Shown here in pieces: positions 23,403 through 36,648 of a DNA stretch of 64,000 nucleotides. Under the pieces are notes generated by a model. It did not search any database. It saw only the letters and a list, made by a program, of their open reading frames with translations, and was not told the origin of the DNA. Source of the DNA: Spirometra erinaceieuropaei. Taxonomy: Eukaryota; Platyhelminthes; Cestoda; Diphyllobothriidea; Diphyllobothriidae. The position numbers and the translations under genes are program-made. The stretch's first letter is position 1. The number at the start of each line of letters is the position of its first letter. The stretch covers positions 140,462-204,461 of the forward strand of contig CACRXP010000038.1 of assembly GCA_902702965.1 (NCBI GenBank), read 5' to 3'.

Positions 23403-23694
23403 GGAAGAGACACGATCGCTGGGAGAAGAGCTTTATTCGCCCGACGTTTCGGATTCCTGCTCGAATCCATCATCAGAGACAACAGCAGGTATGGGTGATT
23501 CATGCACAAGGAGCTGCAGTATTTATAGGATGCAGTCGCCATGCTACCGCATACCTATGAACATTCACGGCTCCCCCCTTCATCGGGGATCGTCGCACTT
23601 GGTGTGCTAATTGTTTGATGGTCGAAATTCGTCGACGCGAATGTCGGCCATCAAACAAAGTTAATAAAGCTCTTGTCCCAGCGACCGTGTCTCC
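23403..23694 (-). mobile_element. Penelope-like terminal segment with inverted ends (copy P2)
   Basis: The left end GGAAGAGACACGATCGCTGG continuing to GCTTTATTC is inverted at 23664-23694 (AATAAAGCTCTTGTCCCAGC and on). Inside are a hammerhead motif (minus strand) and a small palindrome, TTTGATGGTCGAAATTCG against CGAATGTCGGCCATCAAA. It has no coding sequence and looks like a solo pLTR with an inverted end. Confidence 0.7.
23436..23482 (-). ncRNA. Minimal type-I hammerhead ribozyme motif in PLE (P2)
   Basis: Minus-strand order: stem I 5' strand TTGTCT; core CTGATGA; stem II GGATTC...GAATCC with loop GAGCAG; GAAA; ACGT as a 2-bp stem III; cleavage triplet GTC; stem I 3' strand GGGCGAA, which pairs with TTGTCT allowing G-U pairs. 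An AATAAA site follows within a few bases. PLEs are known to carry such type-I hammerheads with very short stem III. Confidence 0.7.
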
Positions 23695-26600
23695 TTCTTC
23701 TTATAACTGTTATCTTTGTCAGAGATACATTTAATTTGGGTCCGACTACCACCCTTGGTTTAATCATGAGTTCGAAAATGTGAAAAAATGAGTGTACTTT
23801 TCCGGCATGGAACGTGAACTCCTCTTACGCGTGACCACTTCGTGCAGATGGTAATATAGCTGGGTAACGCGGGGAAATCCGATGTTATCTTTGATTTTGC
23901 TAGTTTTGTCAGCCTCATTTAAACGGGCAAACCAATGGATAGTGTAACTGAATGAGAAAGCATAGATCAACGTCCTGAATGAAGTTCATGGACTCTCCAA
24001 GAATGAACATTGTTGTGGTCAACCTTACACTCAGTGTTCTCCAGACTGCCTGTCTAAGGTATATTCTCTATTTTTTTGAAGATGACAATCCCCAGGCGCA
24101 CTGTTCCCCTTACCTACTTTAAGATTCGCATAGCCTTCCTGTAAAATTTTGTAGTGTCCATAGGAGTTCGAGGCTTTTTAGACTCAATTCTGGCGGCCTT
24201 TAAGAATATTTTCTTCTTTTGATGGTCGATTTAGGGTAAGGCTATGTCTTCTGCTGATGATAGTCGGAGATTAATTTCCTCGCATTCCGTAAAAATGCTC
24301 AGAGCATAATCTTGCACAACAAGCAAGCAAATGTGCTAGCTAGAACCTCAGACGCGTAGGTCACCGCCATTCTGTTACTACATGATATGGATGAGAGCGT
24401 CCGTCATATGCTTTCTGTTCGATATTTCATTTCCGAAATTTCGGCCGCTACTATGGTAAAATCATGCATCAGGTGCATAACACTGGCTGCAGAAAGATAC
24501 ATCAAGTTGGTTCTGAGAAGATGAAAAACCTGAAATACAGTGAGTCTATTTGGAAATCTCGGTAAATGTGTGAAAAATCTTAAAAACCTATTTAAAGAAT
24601 TCAGAAGAACATTTGGCGATCTTACGCGTGCTTTCGATAAATTCTCATCATCATCATTTAAAGAAAAGTGTAAATCCATCTGAAGTATCGGCAAGCTCAG
24701 ATAACGTATCGACAATAGACATACAGAGATGTCATGGCAACACTTTTAAACTTCATTCAGTTGAAGGACTAAGGAATATCAAAATTTTTGTTACATTTGA
24801 CAGCGATTACTTCTGTCTGTTTAGGTCGAGAAAGGGGAATGTTTTACTACTTACTTTTTACATGCCTATATAAGCACCATTTTTAAGCAAGTTGTCATCG
24901 GGAAAAAACTGAACCAACCAAAGAAGTAAATTTCCTCTTTCCTTTGAGTCTGCCGAAAGAACAATTGAAGGTTAAAATAGGTTAAATTTGGTTTTAGATA
25001 ATCTGTGTGGCAATATAAAGTCCAAAGGGTCATCGAAGCAATGTGTATCCTAGGTAGCTTTCCGCTTAAAGGTAAGAACTAAAAGTTGACAACTGTAAAA
25101 AGTTGTGTATTTACCCGAGATTTCGGACTGGATTAAGATGTAATCTTCAGAGATGTCCAAAGATCAATTGATCTGGCCGCCTGAATTTTGAACTACATAA
25201 CCGGCATGGTCCGATGCGGCTGAGGTTAACTGTGTCGATCGTTGTATCGACTACTGGACGTGAGGATGATTTGCGTCTTTCGACATTACTTTGTGGCCTT
25301 CAGCTTTCACAACGAGTTCCGCGCGTAAAGCTTAAAGATGTGAGACCCGATTTCTATGCCTGGATCAGCTCGCGCATGAGACATTATCGCGGCTAATCCG
25401 CTTATCGACGTGGTTTAAGAATTGCAGTGTGGTTTTGTCTTATGAAAAGAGCAGCCATACGCGGTAGTAGATGTCTTTGCGACTAAATGTCGTTTTATTT
25501 TCGTGAGTCGGGATCTCTGGCTTTCGTTACATCGAGAATCTGCCTAGTCCCGGACACACCATCGAATGCGCGGTGGTTGAGGTGCTTAAATCAGGCCATG
25601 CATCTCTAGACATGCGGGCAGACCTCAAACTTGCATGCCAAATGGCACGCCGTAAGGCCGAATGACGCAACCCAGCACCATGAACAGTTGGTGACAAAAA
25701 AACTAATTCAGTCCTCCGCGGTGGCCTAGGGCTTAGCTGTCTGACCAGTTTAAAAGTTGAACTGTTTTTATTATTCACTCTCATATAGCCCTAGAAACGA
25801 ACAAGAGGCCAGGTCTGAGAGCCCGAAGAAATAAATTATTATGTCCATCGATTGACACCTTTAATCGAACGAAGGGCAGATTTCGAGGTTTCATCTATAG
25901 CCGTAGTTTTGCAGCATAGTTTCCGTCAAAAAGGCGGCAAAACAAAGTATTGAGACTGCCTCTTCCCGACTACGAAGTCTATTCTCCTTTTGCACGAAGG
26001 TGAGCTGGGTTAGAATGCTATAGGCCCTATGTCAATCCGGAAGTTTAAAACAAAAAGTACCAACCACCCTGCTCCCCAGAAATAAACTGAGTTCACCCGT
26101 GGGCATCGAGTTGTAGTTGCGCCTGAAACCAGTTAAAATATGTTTACGAGTGACCTCCCTCCCTGTCTCCTCCTTCTTTCCCGCAGGCACAATCGTTCGC
26201 CAAGATGCCGGCAACGTCTGGACACTCTGGTGGCTTCATGCGACTCCTAGAGGTTTTCTGTTTGTGTTCCCGTCCATGTAGTCGCGAAGGACAGTCCGCG
26301 TCTTTCCAACGCTTCTGACTATCGCAGATTCCTGCTATCCAAATTTGATTACATCACACCATGTACTTGCGCACATTCCTCCATTATTTTTATTGCTGCA
26401 TTCGCCCAACTTTATACGACTGTTGTACGACAAGTAGATGCCTGTCTACATGTACCCCTGGGAGGGCTCTTGAAATCCCAGGTCCACTTTTATGTCTTTT
26501 ATGCACTGCCGACTGGCCTGAGGTCCCAACGACCACCAGCAGTCAATCGCAAATTTAAAAGAGGTCCATAATTTTCGGAGGACGATTTTTTGAAGCAAAT

Positions 26601-27110
26601 GTGACATCGTATGTGGCTGCCTCTTACTTGCTCTGTGTCGCCCCACTGCGACCATGAACAAGTTTTCGTTCATAATGATGGATTAGCAATATGAAAGGCA
26701 TGCGAAGCGCAGTGTAGAGGAGTGGATAGATAGCTCATTTTTCGAGTTTGGAGTTAACAGCTGTTATAAAAACCTGTTAGGTGAATATCTGTAATGCGTA
26801 CTGACCACAACCCTTTCCCACGACCTTGTTTACGATTATTTTCTTCTATCAACATAGCTCTAAATATGTATTCCTTAGTTTGCTGTTTATTTCCGTACCT
26901 TTTATGTTGGATTCACTTGTGTTCTCTGTTCACTCAGCCCTGTAAGACTATAAAACAGCCCGTGTCACAAAAACGTCGGTTCGTGTAGATGTAGTTTTAA
27001 GTGGAAAAATAGTTCCTCTTTGTATTTGGAAAATAACAAACGCTTATACATAGAAGACCTAAGGTTCCTTAGACTTATGCGGTTTATAGATAGATTCGGA
27101 TCGCTTACAG
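23695..27110. other. No recognised feature
   Basis: 3.4 kb of AT-rich sequence with short motif-less frames. A stretch at 25690-25760 (GCGGTGGCCTAGGGCTTAG) faintly resembles a tRNA A-box but has no B-box. Confidence 0.4.
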
Positions 27111-27302
27111 GAATATGGATTCCCCGGTATCACAGGTGGCCTCCCTCCAATATTCTGGGGGTGCCAATCTCTATTCCCTAACTTTGGCCTTAACGCTACA
27201 GCTAGCCACGGAGACCCTAACCCTTCTAGCCATAACATTAAGATTAGCTCTAACCCTTGCCTCCCTTGAATTTGAGGCAAGACCACTCAGGGGTCCATAT
27301 TC
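27111..27302. mobile_element. Short inverted-repeat element with CCCTAA-like core (T5)
   Basis: GAATATGGATTCCCC at the left is inverted at the right as GGGGTCCATATTC (2-bp indel). The core has TTCCCTAACTTTGGCC, GAGACCCTAACCCTTC, GCTCTAACCCTTGC. Confidence 0.55.
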
Positions 27303-30300
27303 ATGCTCCTGACCGATATTAACAGTCCATGAATCTTCCTTTCAAAACCTATTCCCGACATTGGAGGAAAATTAAGAAGTCGACAAGTTAGAGTATTTGG
27401 TCAAGGCCCGACCGGCGACTTTTCTCCAACATCGGTCGTATGGAACTCTGTCTCAAAGGACTGGCGAGATTCTCCCTATTGTTTGGTGAATAAAGTTCAG
27501 TTTCCGCATATCTCACATGAGAGAAAAATGAGGTTATCGACTAATGCAAATTAATGCAGTGTTCCCGTCTTTAGGAATCGAAATATTTTGTGGCCCAAAG
27601 CAGGGAAGATATTCCACTGCCTCACCGATAGGAAAAGCATGATTCAGTCGTCTGATTTGGTCGCAACATTAATCCTAAAGGACAGAACATGCTCTTTGCC
27701 CTTTCAACTAGCATACTAGTATTTAGAAAACTTCAGTATGGATTCTGATGCCATTCGTCGTCCTGAATTTGATATTTCTATTTCGATCAAGGACTATAAT
27801 ACTTAGATATCCATCCTATAATTTACTTAGTCCATATGCAGAGCTTCCATGCTTTGGAACATCCTTTGATATTGAATGTTGTCAGTCAAATTTGAAACTC
27901 GCAAATGAAATTCTAAACGCCACGCTTTGCATTGCAAAAGAGGCATAAGAACGATTAACCGGAATTCGTAAATAGACCTTCTAAGGTGGAGTTCAGATAA
28001 GGATAGTGTGCTCATATCGACATCAGAGAGTTGAGGGAAGTGTGAACTCTTGATTACTTGTCCTTTGACGTTTCATGGTGATTTCGTGACTATACCTGAG
28101 GTGTGAGCGATGTGCAACGAAGTGGCTAAATTGAGGGAGTAGAGAAGTGGTCTACGATCGTCAATCGGCTTGTGCTAAGGAAAATGCGGCATTGCTATTA
28201 AATTTATTGCTGATCAGACTGCGAAAAATCAGAAACTCTCGGACCCAAGAAAGATTTGTGGTGGGTCTCGATTAGGCCGTTGACCTGTCGAGTTATCCCT
28301 GGCGCTTGCTACTTGGAATCGCTACAAATGGTCCTGTCTGTCAGTGGAGCAAAACAATCGATAATTACTTCTTTCTACCAATGAGCGCTCGATATTGCAA
28401 AAAATATGTTCCTGAAGTGGCGTTCCGACCATTCGCTTTCAAAGTACCGACGATCATGCAGAAAGCCACCGCCAGCGCTCGTTAACGAGTTTCGCTGCTC
28501 ATTACGGTAGGGACAGCTGGCATACGGATGATAAGCCGATCAGCACAAGACTGAAAAGGTACGGAGCAAGTTCTCTGGCACTGGCCGCCCGACTGAGCTG
28601 TCCAAAACTTCCGCCTGGATTGTTTCAATTTTGGACAACCCTAGTAATTCACTGCGCAGGCAGAAGACCTGAACATTCAAAGTACACTGGAAGGATTTGA
28701 ATAGCGTCTTCTCTTGCTGTTCTTTTGTTTATTTGGATTTTAAAATCCAACCTTGACTGGGTCCGGATCATTTTGTCAGAGGTAGAATGGCTTGTGGAAC
28801 TGGGTAAGCTGATGTTTGGGAAAGCCCGCATTGTATTTGTCAATTCAAGTTGATGCCAATCTGTCTAGTGATATCGACCATTGCACAGAACGAAGTCTGC
28901 CGACGTGAACGAAAGTCAGATGTATGCAATTAGTTCTCACGTTGCATATTTTTGGAGGTATTCTCTTCTTGTCTCAGAATTTCAAAATAATGTGCAGAGA
29001 CTGAAATAAATGTGACACAAAAATGTCATACTTAACGCATTGGTCGATTATCTGGGACCCAGATGTTTCAAAGACCTGCACCCACAATTAGCTCGTCCAG
29101 ACGAGAAAAAATGATTGGCAGCAGTTGCACAGCTTAGTAATTTTAAAAATTTCTTTGATTTCAGCCGTATGAGACGTCATCTCCTTGAGGGTCTTGTAGA
29201 TGTACGTGCCAAATCGAAGGAAAATTTGTTGTAAAAAACCATCTCGTTGAATTCGCGATTCCTATATGTTCCTTTTTACGCAAAAATCGCATATAGTTTG
29301 CGTGGTATTCCGTTATTCACATCAATGAAAAAATAAAGACAAAGAGGAACATCGAGCTCTTTCGGGTGCATCTTCTTTTTAGCGGGGTCTGGCATCGTGT
29401 GGTGGTTTTCTTTATGTTTTTTTTTTCATAAGAACATACAGCCATAGAGTATAACACTCCGGCACTGATCCAGCGGCTTGTGAGATTGCTGGCTCCTTTG
29501 AATAAAAGATTGCCGAATAGCAAGTGCAAGTTTGTTGATCGAACAAAACTTCGAAGTGCTAGGACAGTTCGAACTGGATAAACATTAGAGGATTTCAGTT
29601 CGCAGGTGCAACTGTCGTAGTTTAGAACTCATATGTCCTCAGCAAGGAGAGAACAGGTATCTGAAAAACTACTGATTTTGCGCACGGAATTCAGGCATCA
29701 TTGGCATTTGCTGTATTCTAGTTAAGAAGCGAAGCGATTAGGTTCTAACGCAACCCTCGCGCTGAAGAGCATGAATCCATGAAGTATATACCCGGTCGGC
29801 TGCGTGCGGTCAACCCTAGGTGTGCACGCGTTTAAGTAGGCTCGTTTGTCAAACACCACGCACCCGCGTAACGTTTAAGAGTTATCAAGTGCACGTTAGA
29901 AGGACAAGAATGATTTGTGCGCTCAATTGTAGAAAAAGTTGTCACCGATGACGATCGTGATTTTCGGTTAGATGCGAGGGCTTGCCTGACTGAAACGTGT
30001 TACTTATCGATGGAAATTTGCCCGCCTCATTCAAATGCAGTGGCGAAGTTCCACCAGTCCAGTCATACCCACGTTTATCTTAATTCAAAAAATCTGCCCA
30101 CACCAACAAACGATTTACATACACGAGGAATCAACCTAAAATCTCCCTTTTCTAGTCCGGACCTGGTCTGCTTCAGTTAGGAAACGTCGAACAAAGTCAG
30201 TTCGCAACTTCAAACATTGAAAAATAGCCTTTATTTCAACGTTGAGAAATATGTGGCACTTTTATGAACCCATTTATTTAAAAAGCCGGCTTCCTTCTTA

Positions 30301-30444
30301 ACCCATCTAAACCCTAGGTTTAAAACACATCAGGGTAATTAGTCAGGTCTTCTGCGCCTACATCGGGCTCGTTTTTAAAGGATAAAACATACGATTCACT
30401 TGCAAGGGCCGGTCACAAAATCTGACACCCAAGTAGTAAATTAG
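27303..30444. other. No recognised feature
   Basis: 3.1 kb without a supported gene, RNA or repeat. Confidence 0.4.
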
Positions 30445-30615
30445 ATAACTCCGGTCTGCTTGACTTTGCGTTGACACGAGACCGAAGGGGAAGGGGAGAG
30501 TGTGATAGATGCTTCGCAAGTCCATTACCACCATCAAGTAATTTGCACCAGTAGCCTTACCTGCTGTGGGACACACCGTAGATACCGTCCGTTACAGCGT
30601 TCCAACTGTCATGTC
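30445..30615 (+). repeat. Interspersed repeat R2, copy d (partial)
   Basis: CTCCGGTCTGCTTGACTTTG, GTTGACACGAGACC, GGGAGAGTGTGATAGATGC and GGGACACACCGTAGATACCG follow R2 order with greater divergence. Confidence 0.65.
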
Positions 30616-31896
30616 ATGCAAGATGGATAACGATTTCGCTGAATGTAATGTCACTTTTCTTGAAATTTGACTGTAGTTTCGGTTACATTATTCAAAACTT
30701 CGGCAATTCTATTGATCATCGGTGAATTGTTAAAAGAGTATCTAAGAACCCAAAAGTTCATGTGTTCGTTATGGTGTCGTGGAGTATATTTCACTAGTAA
30801 AACTTTTACAAAAATAATTGAAATTGAGTACAATGCAATCTGACCAAGTACTTATAAAATCTTAATGAAGTCTTTTTGAAGCATAACTGCTCATGGGTAA
30901 AGTTGCAGGTGCAAACATTAACGGTTTATTTCAGCGGAACTTGCAGTATTCGGCTCGGGTATATATATGAATCTTGTTATCCAGTTTTTTTACTGAAGAC
31001 ATCCAATGACAGTCGTCTTCGCAATTACTGAAATACGCAATGCAAATCGCACGTAATGATGTCAGAATTCGTTGTACACAGCCAATGGGAATGTGCCGTG
31101 GACTTGAGTAGATCTCGTTTAACAATCCAATTCACTGAAAGGGCCACGGGCATCCAATTTCCCAATTCTTGCCCTACCTACAAGTAACATATAAAATGAC
31201 GGATTTCGTTGCTGAAAATCTCCGAACACGGAGTTTTCTTCGTTATCAGGGGTGATGAATTCGCTGAGGATTTCAAGTTCTTGCCAAAGGATAATTCAAC
31301 CGCCAGTTTTCGAAACAAGGACGGAACTTGCTATTCTGTACACGCGCATTGTTTAAAGCCCGCGGTTTTCGTCTTCGATTGCTGAACGTTTAGTTATGTA
31401 TTTACCAAGTTTTTCCGCGGATACTGTAAGACTGAAAGTGAATTACTTATCCTTCTTTTACTTGCATAAGGCTCAGAGGCAGATGACATCTGAGAGGCTA
31501 AGAGGAGCTTCTGATGTTGCCGACTTCGACATCACGTCCCAAACGTTCCGACTGGTAACTAACCTCTACGCAGAAAAACGTCTGTATTAGGTCTATCAAA
31601 CGTTTTTGTCTGAACGGCGTACGAAATACCATTCACTAATGGATTGCAATGACAACTTGAAGTGGAACTTCTGACCATTCTTCCCGTGAAGAGTTCAGTG
31701 AACTCGTGAGTTTTCAACCGTAACCAGGTAACGGCAAAACCATCTGCTAATGAAACGCGGATCTCCTATTAAACATCAGTCTATCGGGATTCAGATTTAC
31801 ACAGCATACTGGCTGCCCTAAAAACACTGCAGTTAAATTTATTTAAATACGTAAAATACAGCGGCTCAAACATGCAGTTAGATTGTAACAGATATA
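30616..31896. other. No recognised feature
   Basis: Nothing supported. Confidence 0.4.
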
Positions 31897-33160
31897 CAGT
31901 AGATGTGCTAACTCATAAAATGCTAACCGAAATTCTGAAATGCGTTTTTGACTCGAAAAGATTACTTAAGTGGGAGTTTTTGTATTAATTACTATGTAGC
32001 ATAATCCCATAATAACTTCATTAGCTCAAGATGCAGATTTTTAAATGAACTTCTTTCTGGTCGCCTGCAAAAACTACTCTATGTAAAAATGATAAAATAG
32101 TTCACAGGAATTTTTCTAATCGATTTTTAGTGCTTTTATAAATTCAAATATATCTCATAGAAAATAAGCATGAAAATATCCCCTCTTTTACTCATTTCGT
32201 GGAAAATTATGTATTCTTTTAAGTCTATGCTTGAAGGATGAGTATAATTTGGTTTTAAAAAAGCTTTTAATTTTGACCATCTAAGGCCGTGAAACGCCTG
32301 TCCATAAAACATCGTGTCTCTGCATTTACTAATGTTGCTTGTCAAGTTTATAATAAAGCTCAAATCTACTGCCAAATTTCATGAACCCCATGTAATTCCC
32401 TCTTAATACCGCATAGGTATTTTATCCTCGGTTTTCGATGCTCTCACAAAGTAAAACATATTTTGCAAAAAACATCATCAAAATCTTTTTTCTTGTGCTC
32501 ATTTTATAGCAAATCATATCGTCTTCGATTATTATTCTTGAGGAAAATTTGAAAACGCTTGTAATCATGCGACTTTTACGACTGCAAAATCTCCATTTAA
32601 AGAGCATTCTGTCTGTCCGTTTATTAATGAGTTTTATGAGGTATAAGAAATGGTTCACACCCACTGCGAAACTTTATCAGTCTTCTACGATATTTCGTTA
32701 ACAATATTAGAGATATGTTGGCGGTCCTTACAAGGAAAGCATAAAACGTCTAAACTTCAAACCATAAATACAAATACATTGGCGAGTTGTGTTTAAATTA
32801 TTCGAGAATTTGAAGCCCTTCCAAGACAATAAAGACATCATTTTTCGAGTTTAGCGTTAAAAAAGACGTGACTTTCCACTGTATGCATAGAAGAAAGGAT
32901 GTTTTGAACGTGTCTTCCACAAAATATATTTGAGTTTATAAGGGCATCGAATTTGAACGCAAAAAATGCATGTTATACTAATGCCAATCTGTTAATGGGT
33001 GTCATCTTTTCATTTGTTCAAGCAGGAGCACGTTCAAAAGGCGACATCCAGTCGTGGACAAAATATCTTGTGACTAGCTTGTAAGATATTTGCCTTTGCA
33101 ACCTCATTTAAGCAATCGTATGTGGTCAAAAATGTATTTCAGGGATTTGTAAGACCCATC
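31897..33160. repeat. Foldback element copy C, composite (~1.26 kb)
   Basis: Left end CAGTAGATGTGCTAACTCAT, then AATTCTGAAATGCG. The left arm runs to about 32400. A second left-arm-like stretch starts near 32420 (GGTTTTCGATGCTCTCACAA, GCAAATCATATCGTCTTCG). The right arm ends around 33140. It looks like one foldback copy inserted in or rearranged with another. Confidence 0.65.
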
Positions 33161-34433
33161 TAGAGGTATATAATAAGGACTATTTGTAACCCCCCCAATA
33201 TGACACTATACTTTAAGGAGACGTCCTAAGAAGTCCGGAATTTCACTACAACTACAACTACTACAAAAACACTTCTCATATAAGTTTTAAGATACGAGCC
33301 GCTTAATACCTGCATAATTTGTGATAGACTTTTATAACGAAACGGCGTGACAGGTAGCTCGGCCTTCAACAAGAGGAAGAAATTCGAGTATAAACGTTTG
33401 CTGCTTAAAGGTATCATCGGTTTTGATTTAGGTGTGAAACTATCTTGTCGATAGAAGCGAATAGGCTAGTTACAAGAAACGGTTCCGAAGAAAATGCAGT
33501 TGTTGGTTCGAGTAATCGATTTCCTCTCGAAACAACCACCGGAGACGGTCCCATGTACAATTTACGATTGATTTCATTCTCTTGATCTAACTCTTCATCT
33601 TTACTTAGTTTAAAATCCAAAACCTCTTGAGGACGAAGTGAAACTTTAATAGAAACACATATTTCGGTCAGAGGTGATGGAAATATTTGTTTTAAAAAGG
33701 CGCTAAGTGATGCAACTCATAAACTATCGTTAACGAGTGTTGTAGGATCTGTAGGAATAATGCTAATGCTACCCTTTAAATTTATTTCAGCCTAAAATGT
33801 CCTTTATCTGAAGACAAATTTTCCTCAAAAGAATTTCATTCAAGAAAAACAGAAGATTTTTAAATAAGACCCCTACTTTCACCAAACGCTATCTGGAGAT
33901 GGAAAATTGAATTTAATATCTATGAGTATCAGATGAGACTGGCTGGGAAAAATCGCAATTATTTTCCAAATACGAGGAAAGCATCCCACTGTAAAGACTG
34001 CGGGTTGCATTTTGTGACATATAACGCAGCAGCAAACTTGTCTGGCAATGGCAGCTGTAGGACTGCCGCGTGGGTTTTTAGCAAATATCTTCACTCTGTG
34101 GCGGACTATTGATGATAGAATTGCGCTTAGGAATAAACAAGAGGGGTCAGAGCGATTCTCAATTAGGCAAGGGGACAAGATTACTCGCAAGACACCAAAA
34201 TGCCTAATCACATGCGCATTCTAAAACATTTGAAAAGGACATTTATTCATGCTCTCTCTGAGCATGAAAAGGTACTAGTAAAAACATTCGAACTTCCCTT
34301 AAGAAACGCCATTAAAAGGCGGCTTCTAGTACGAGGTCGGACGGAAAACATTGCTTAATCACCAAGAGTGGAGTTTTGCACAGGCTTGCACTCCGAAAGA
34401 GCATTTATTGTTTTGATGTAGTCTTATGTTTAG
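33161..34433. other. No supported gene; fragment of a PLE-associated repeat near 33430-33490
   Basis: Sequence near 33430-33490, read on the minus strand, resembles the segment near 40.1 kb (frames containing LFASI). Otherwise nothing is recognised. Confidence 0.35.
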
Positions 34434-34614
34434 ACGGTCCAGGTGGTCATATATCACAAAAACTTCCTACAAGTGCACACTTTGGCTATAGCAATTTTCG
34501 AGGAATGTCGACACCTGATAGTCTGGATACCCATCAAATTCGGAGAGCCAATATGACTCGGTCTGATGAAAAGCCGGCTTCGCTTCGAGATTATGTTCAA
34601 GTTGCATCATTTAG
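34434..34614 (+). CDS. Weak candidate internal exon, unknown protein
   Basis: A TTATGTTTAG acceptor-like sequence precedes 34434, and TTTAG/GTAATT is a donor-like end. The frame between is open and reads naturally (FGYSNFRGMSTPDSLDTHQI, RRANMTRSDEKPASLRDYVQ). I do not recognise a family. The nearest downstream acceptor (GACTGCAG near 34715) would give an immediate stop, so there is no consistent gene model; chance is quite possible. Confidence 0.2.
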
Positions 34615-35287
34615 GTAATTATATGTTTCGTTTGTTAGACGTCTAGAATAGAAGCTCATTTTCATACTTGTCTGCAAACTCCAGGCTTTGCGGTGTGTGA
34701 GAAAGAATGACTGCAGGTAAGATCGGAGAATCTTCTGTCGAAACCTTGTGCCAACTGCTCACAAATATGGCATATCCATCTATGACCTGCCAACTTGCCT
34801 TTAAAGTATTTACCACTGAACCTATGCTTCGATATACTCTTATGCCAGATCCCATAACCGTTCTCGACCATCTGATTCCCAACGACTAAAATAATTAGTT
34901 CAAAAGAGCAGCGCTGTTTAGAAAGTACTTAATATCAATAAGTAAACTGTCGGGCTTCTTTTCCACTATCAATCCTATCATTATACACGGCTTATGAACC
35001 TCTGCAAACTTCATTTGCCTTTGAAAACTCGCACTTAGTTTCAAAAAAAATAAAAAAGGTTAGGCTTCAAAGAAGTCTTTAAAAGGATTTCTACAAAAAA
35101 TAGTTTCTTCGCCAAAAGCGCAAAAAGTTTGGGTCAAGTATCGTCTGATAAACACTTAGGAAGGAGAATGGTGGAAATATAGCAACTTCCCAATGACGAA
35201 GTTTGTCTAATGGAAATGAGACGGAGAGAAAAGTCATTTCCTGCAAGGCTTTCAGTCTCGGTTCGCGAGTACGGGCAGGATGCGGAG

Positions 35288-35617
35288 TCATATCGCTTCA
35301 TAAGGATGTTCAGACGCAGGCTTCTCAGCCTCTTCCGGTTGGAAGGCGGCGTTGTCAGCAAACTCGTTCTGCATTCTCATCAGTTCCTCAAAGTCCTGTT
35401 TCTCTTTCGTCCTCTTCCGGATCTTCTTGTAGGTGAAGAGGATGATGAAGAGGATGCAACATGCCACTCCAAAGAAGAAGACCACTACGCCAGCGATGTG
35501 CCTTGTTCTATCCCCGGATTCCTCGCCAGCACCCCAAGAGCAACCACCAATGAGGAAGCAGAGAGCACTCAAGCTAAAGAGGATAAACAAGACGGGTTCG
35601 CCTTCAAATAACAGCAT
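35288..35617 (-). CDS. Two-membrane-segment protein, paralogue 1 (unknown family)
   Basis: Single open frame of 109 residues starting MLLFEGEP. TM1 is about residues 9-26 (VLFILFSLSALCFLIGGC). A short polar loop with WGAGEESGDR follows (28-39). TM2 is about 41-62, then a basic YKKIRKRTKEK stretch and an acidic, helical tail (ELMRMQNEFADN, ending HPYEAI). The basic cluster after TM2 predicts a cytosolic C-terminus, so a hairpin with both ends inside and a small external or lumenal loop. No signal peptide. The start is chosen because the paralogue at 62.4 kb begins homology at exactly the same Met and also has 109 residues. About 59 of the first 92 residues are identical, while nearly every synonymous site in the first eight codons differs, so the protein is under selection. 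No intron is seen. Function unknown. Confidence 0.75.
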   Translation of the reverse strand: MLLFEGEPVLFILFSLSALCFLIGGCSWGAGEESGDRTRHIAGVVVFFFGVACCILFIILFTYKKIRKRTKEKQDFEELMRMQNEFADNAAFQPEEAEKPASEHPYEAI

Positions 35618-35949
35618 GCGGACGTCTTTTCTGTATCAAGGACCTGGATGAGCAGACTACAGCTGTGCCAGAAATAGTCCGTTTCGCACGCACTTGCGTG
35701 TGTGTGCTGAATGAAACCGCACAGATGAACTCATTTCTTGTCACTTGCCGTAGCCCTTGAAAATTTTGCTATTGCCGACGCAAATACTCCTACGTTTGTG
35801 CTGCTTTGTCAGCGCGATGATTAGTGCAATTCCACGCGTGCTGAGAGCGTACTGTCTGACAGTCGTTTTGAGCAGATAGTAACGGGGGTGGATTTGGCGT
35901 GAGCAGATGTCACGAGACGTTTATTACTGGTGGTCACACCTGCAGTCAT

Positions 35950-35962
35950 CTCTGATTGGCTA
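35950..35962 (-). promoter_or_regulatory. CCAAT box upstream of paralogue 1
   Basis: Minus strand AGCCAATCAG about 340 bp before the ATG of the 35.3-kb gene; the paralogue has GACCAATCAC about 285 bp before its ATG. CCAAT is a common animal promoter element (NF-Y); its use here is inferred. Confidence 0.35.
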
Positions 35963-36019
35963 GGCAGTCTGCCAGGTGTGGGACTGGTAGTTCGATGCAG
36001 TTTTATTCGTACGCCTGAA

Positions 36020-36648
36020 GGCATAATTCTTACGGTTATGTGACAAATGAGGGTTCAAAAGCATGGTTCTGTGCCGTTATACATCGCTAGGACTTGATTA
36101 AAATATTATCTGCCGAAACGCTTATATCCCCTACTTCACTATCTCTCACCGACTAGTAAGCTGTTGGGTCCAGTTCGGAATTGTGACCAAAGTCCGTGAC
36201 TTATTACAAGCCTGCAATAAATGTGGCTCTTAAAGTAAAGCTCTGAGTAATATTTACTATCCAATATATTTTCGGATATTACAAAAGTATTGACTTGACC
36301 GTATATTTATGTAAGAATTCGCAGTTCTCTTGACCTTGATATCCTTTTCAAAAATATTTGAAGTTATTGTTTCATTGGCGATTCACAGGGTTGAACAGTT
36401 CGCCTTTAACGTGCATTCCTCTAGTGCACGCTTCTTGGCCTATGATAAGCTGGTTTCGTCATATGCTCAGATTTCAATAGAGATTGTAAGGGAAACTGCT
36501 GCTCTGTAGTGGATCGAAAATGCGTTTGCGGTTGAAAACTCACGTAGTGTAAACAGAATATGTCCACATTCCAAAGGCCTTCTGTAGATAAGTGCATGTT
36601 TCACTGAGGAGGTAGAAAGAGCACGGTAAAGGCTGAAGAACTTTTTCG
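36020..36648. other. No recognised feature
   Basis: Nothing supported between the two-membrane-segment gene promoter and the Merlin element. Confidence 0.4.

Noticed and set aside
25690..25760. tRNA-like A-box (GCGGTGGCCTAGGGCTTAG)
   Set aside because: No B-box and no fold.
11620..32375. Equal-length 79-codon frames at 11620-11859 and 32136-32375 (minus) with similar ends
   Set aside because: Both are the same part of the foldback arm; the frame is not kept in copies F, G and H, and starts rely on non-ATG codons.
35210..35611. 133-codon plus-strand frame opposite the two-TM gene
   Set aside because: The minus-strand frame is conserved in the paralogue as protein; the plus frame is its shadow. 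The equivalent plus frames at 62.5 kb do not match in protein.
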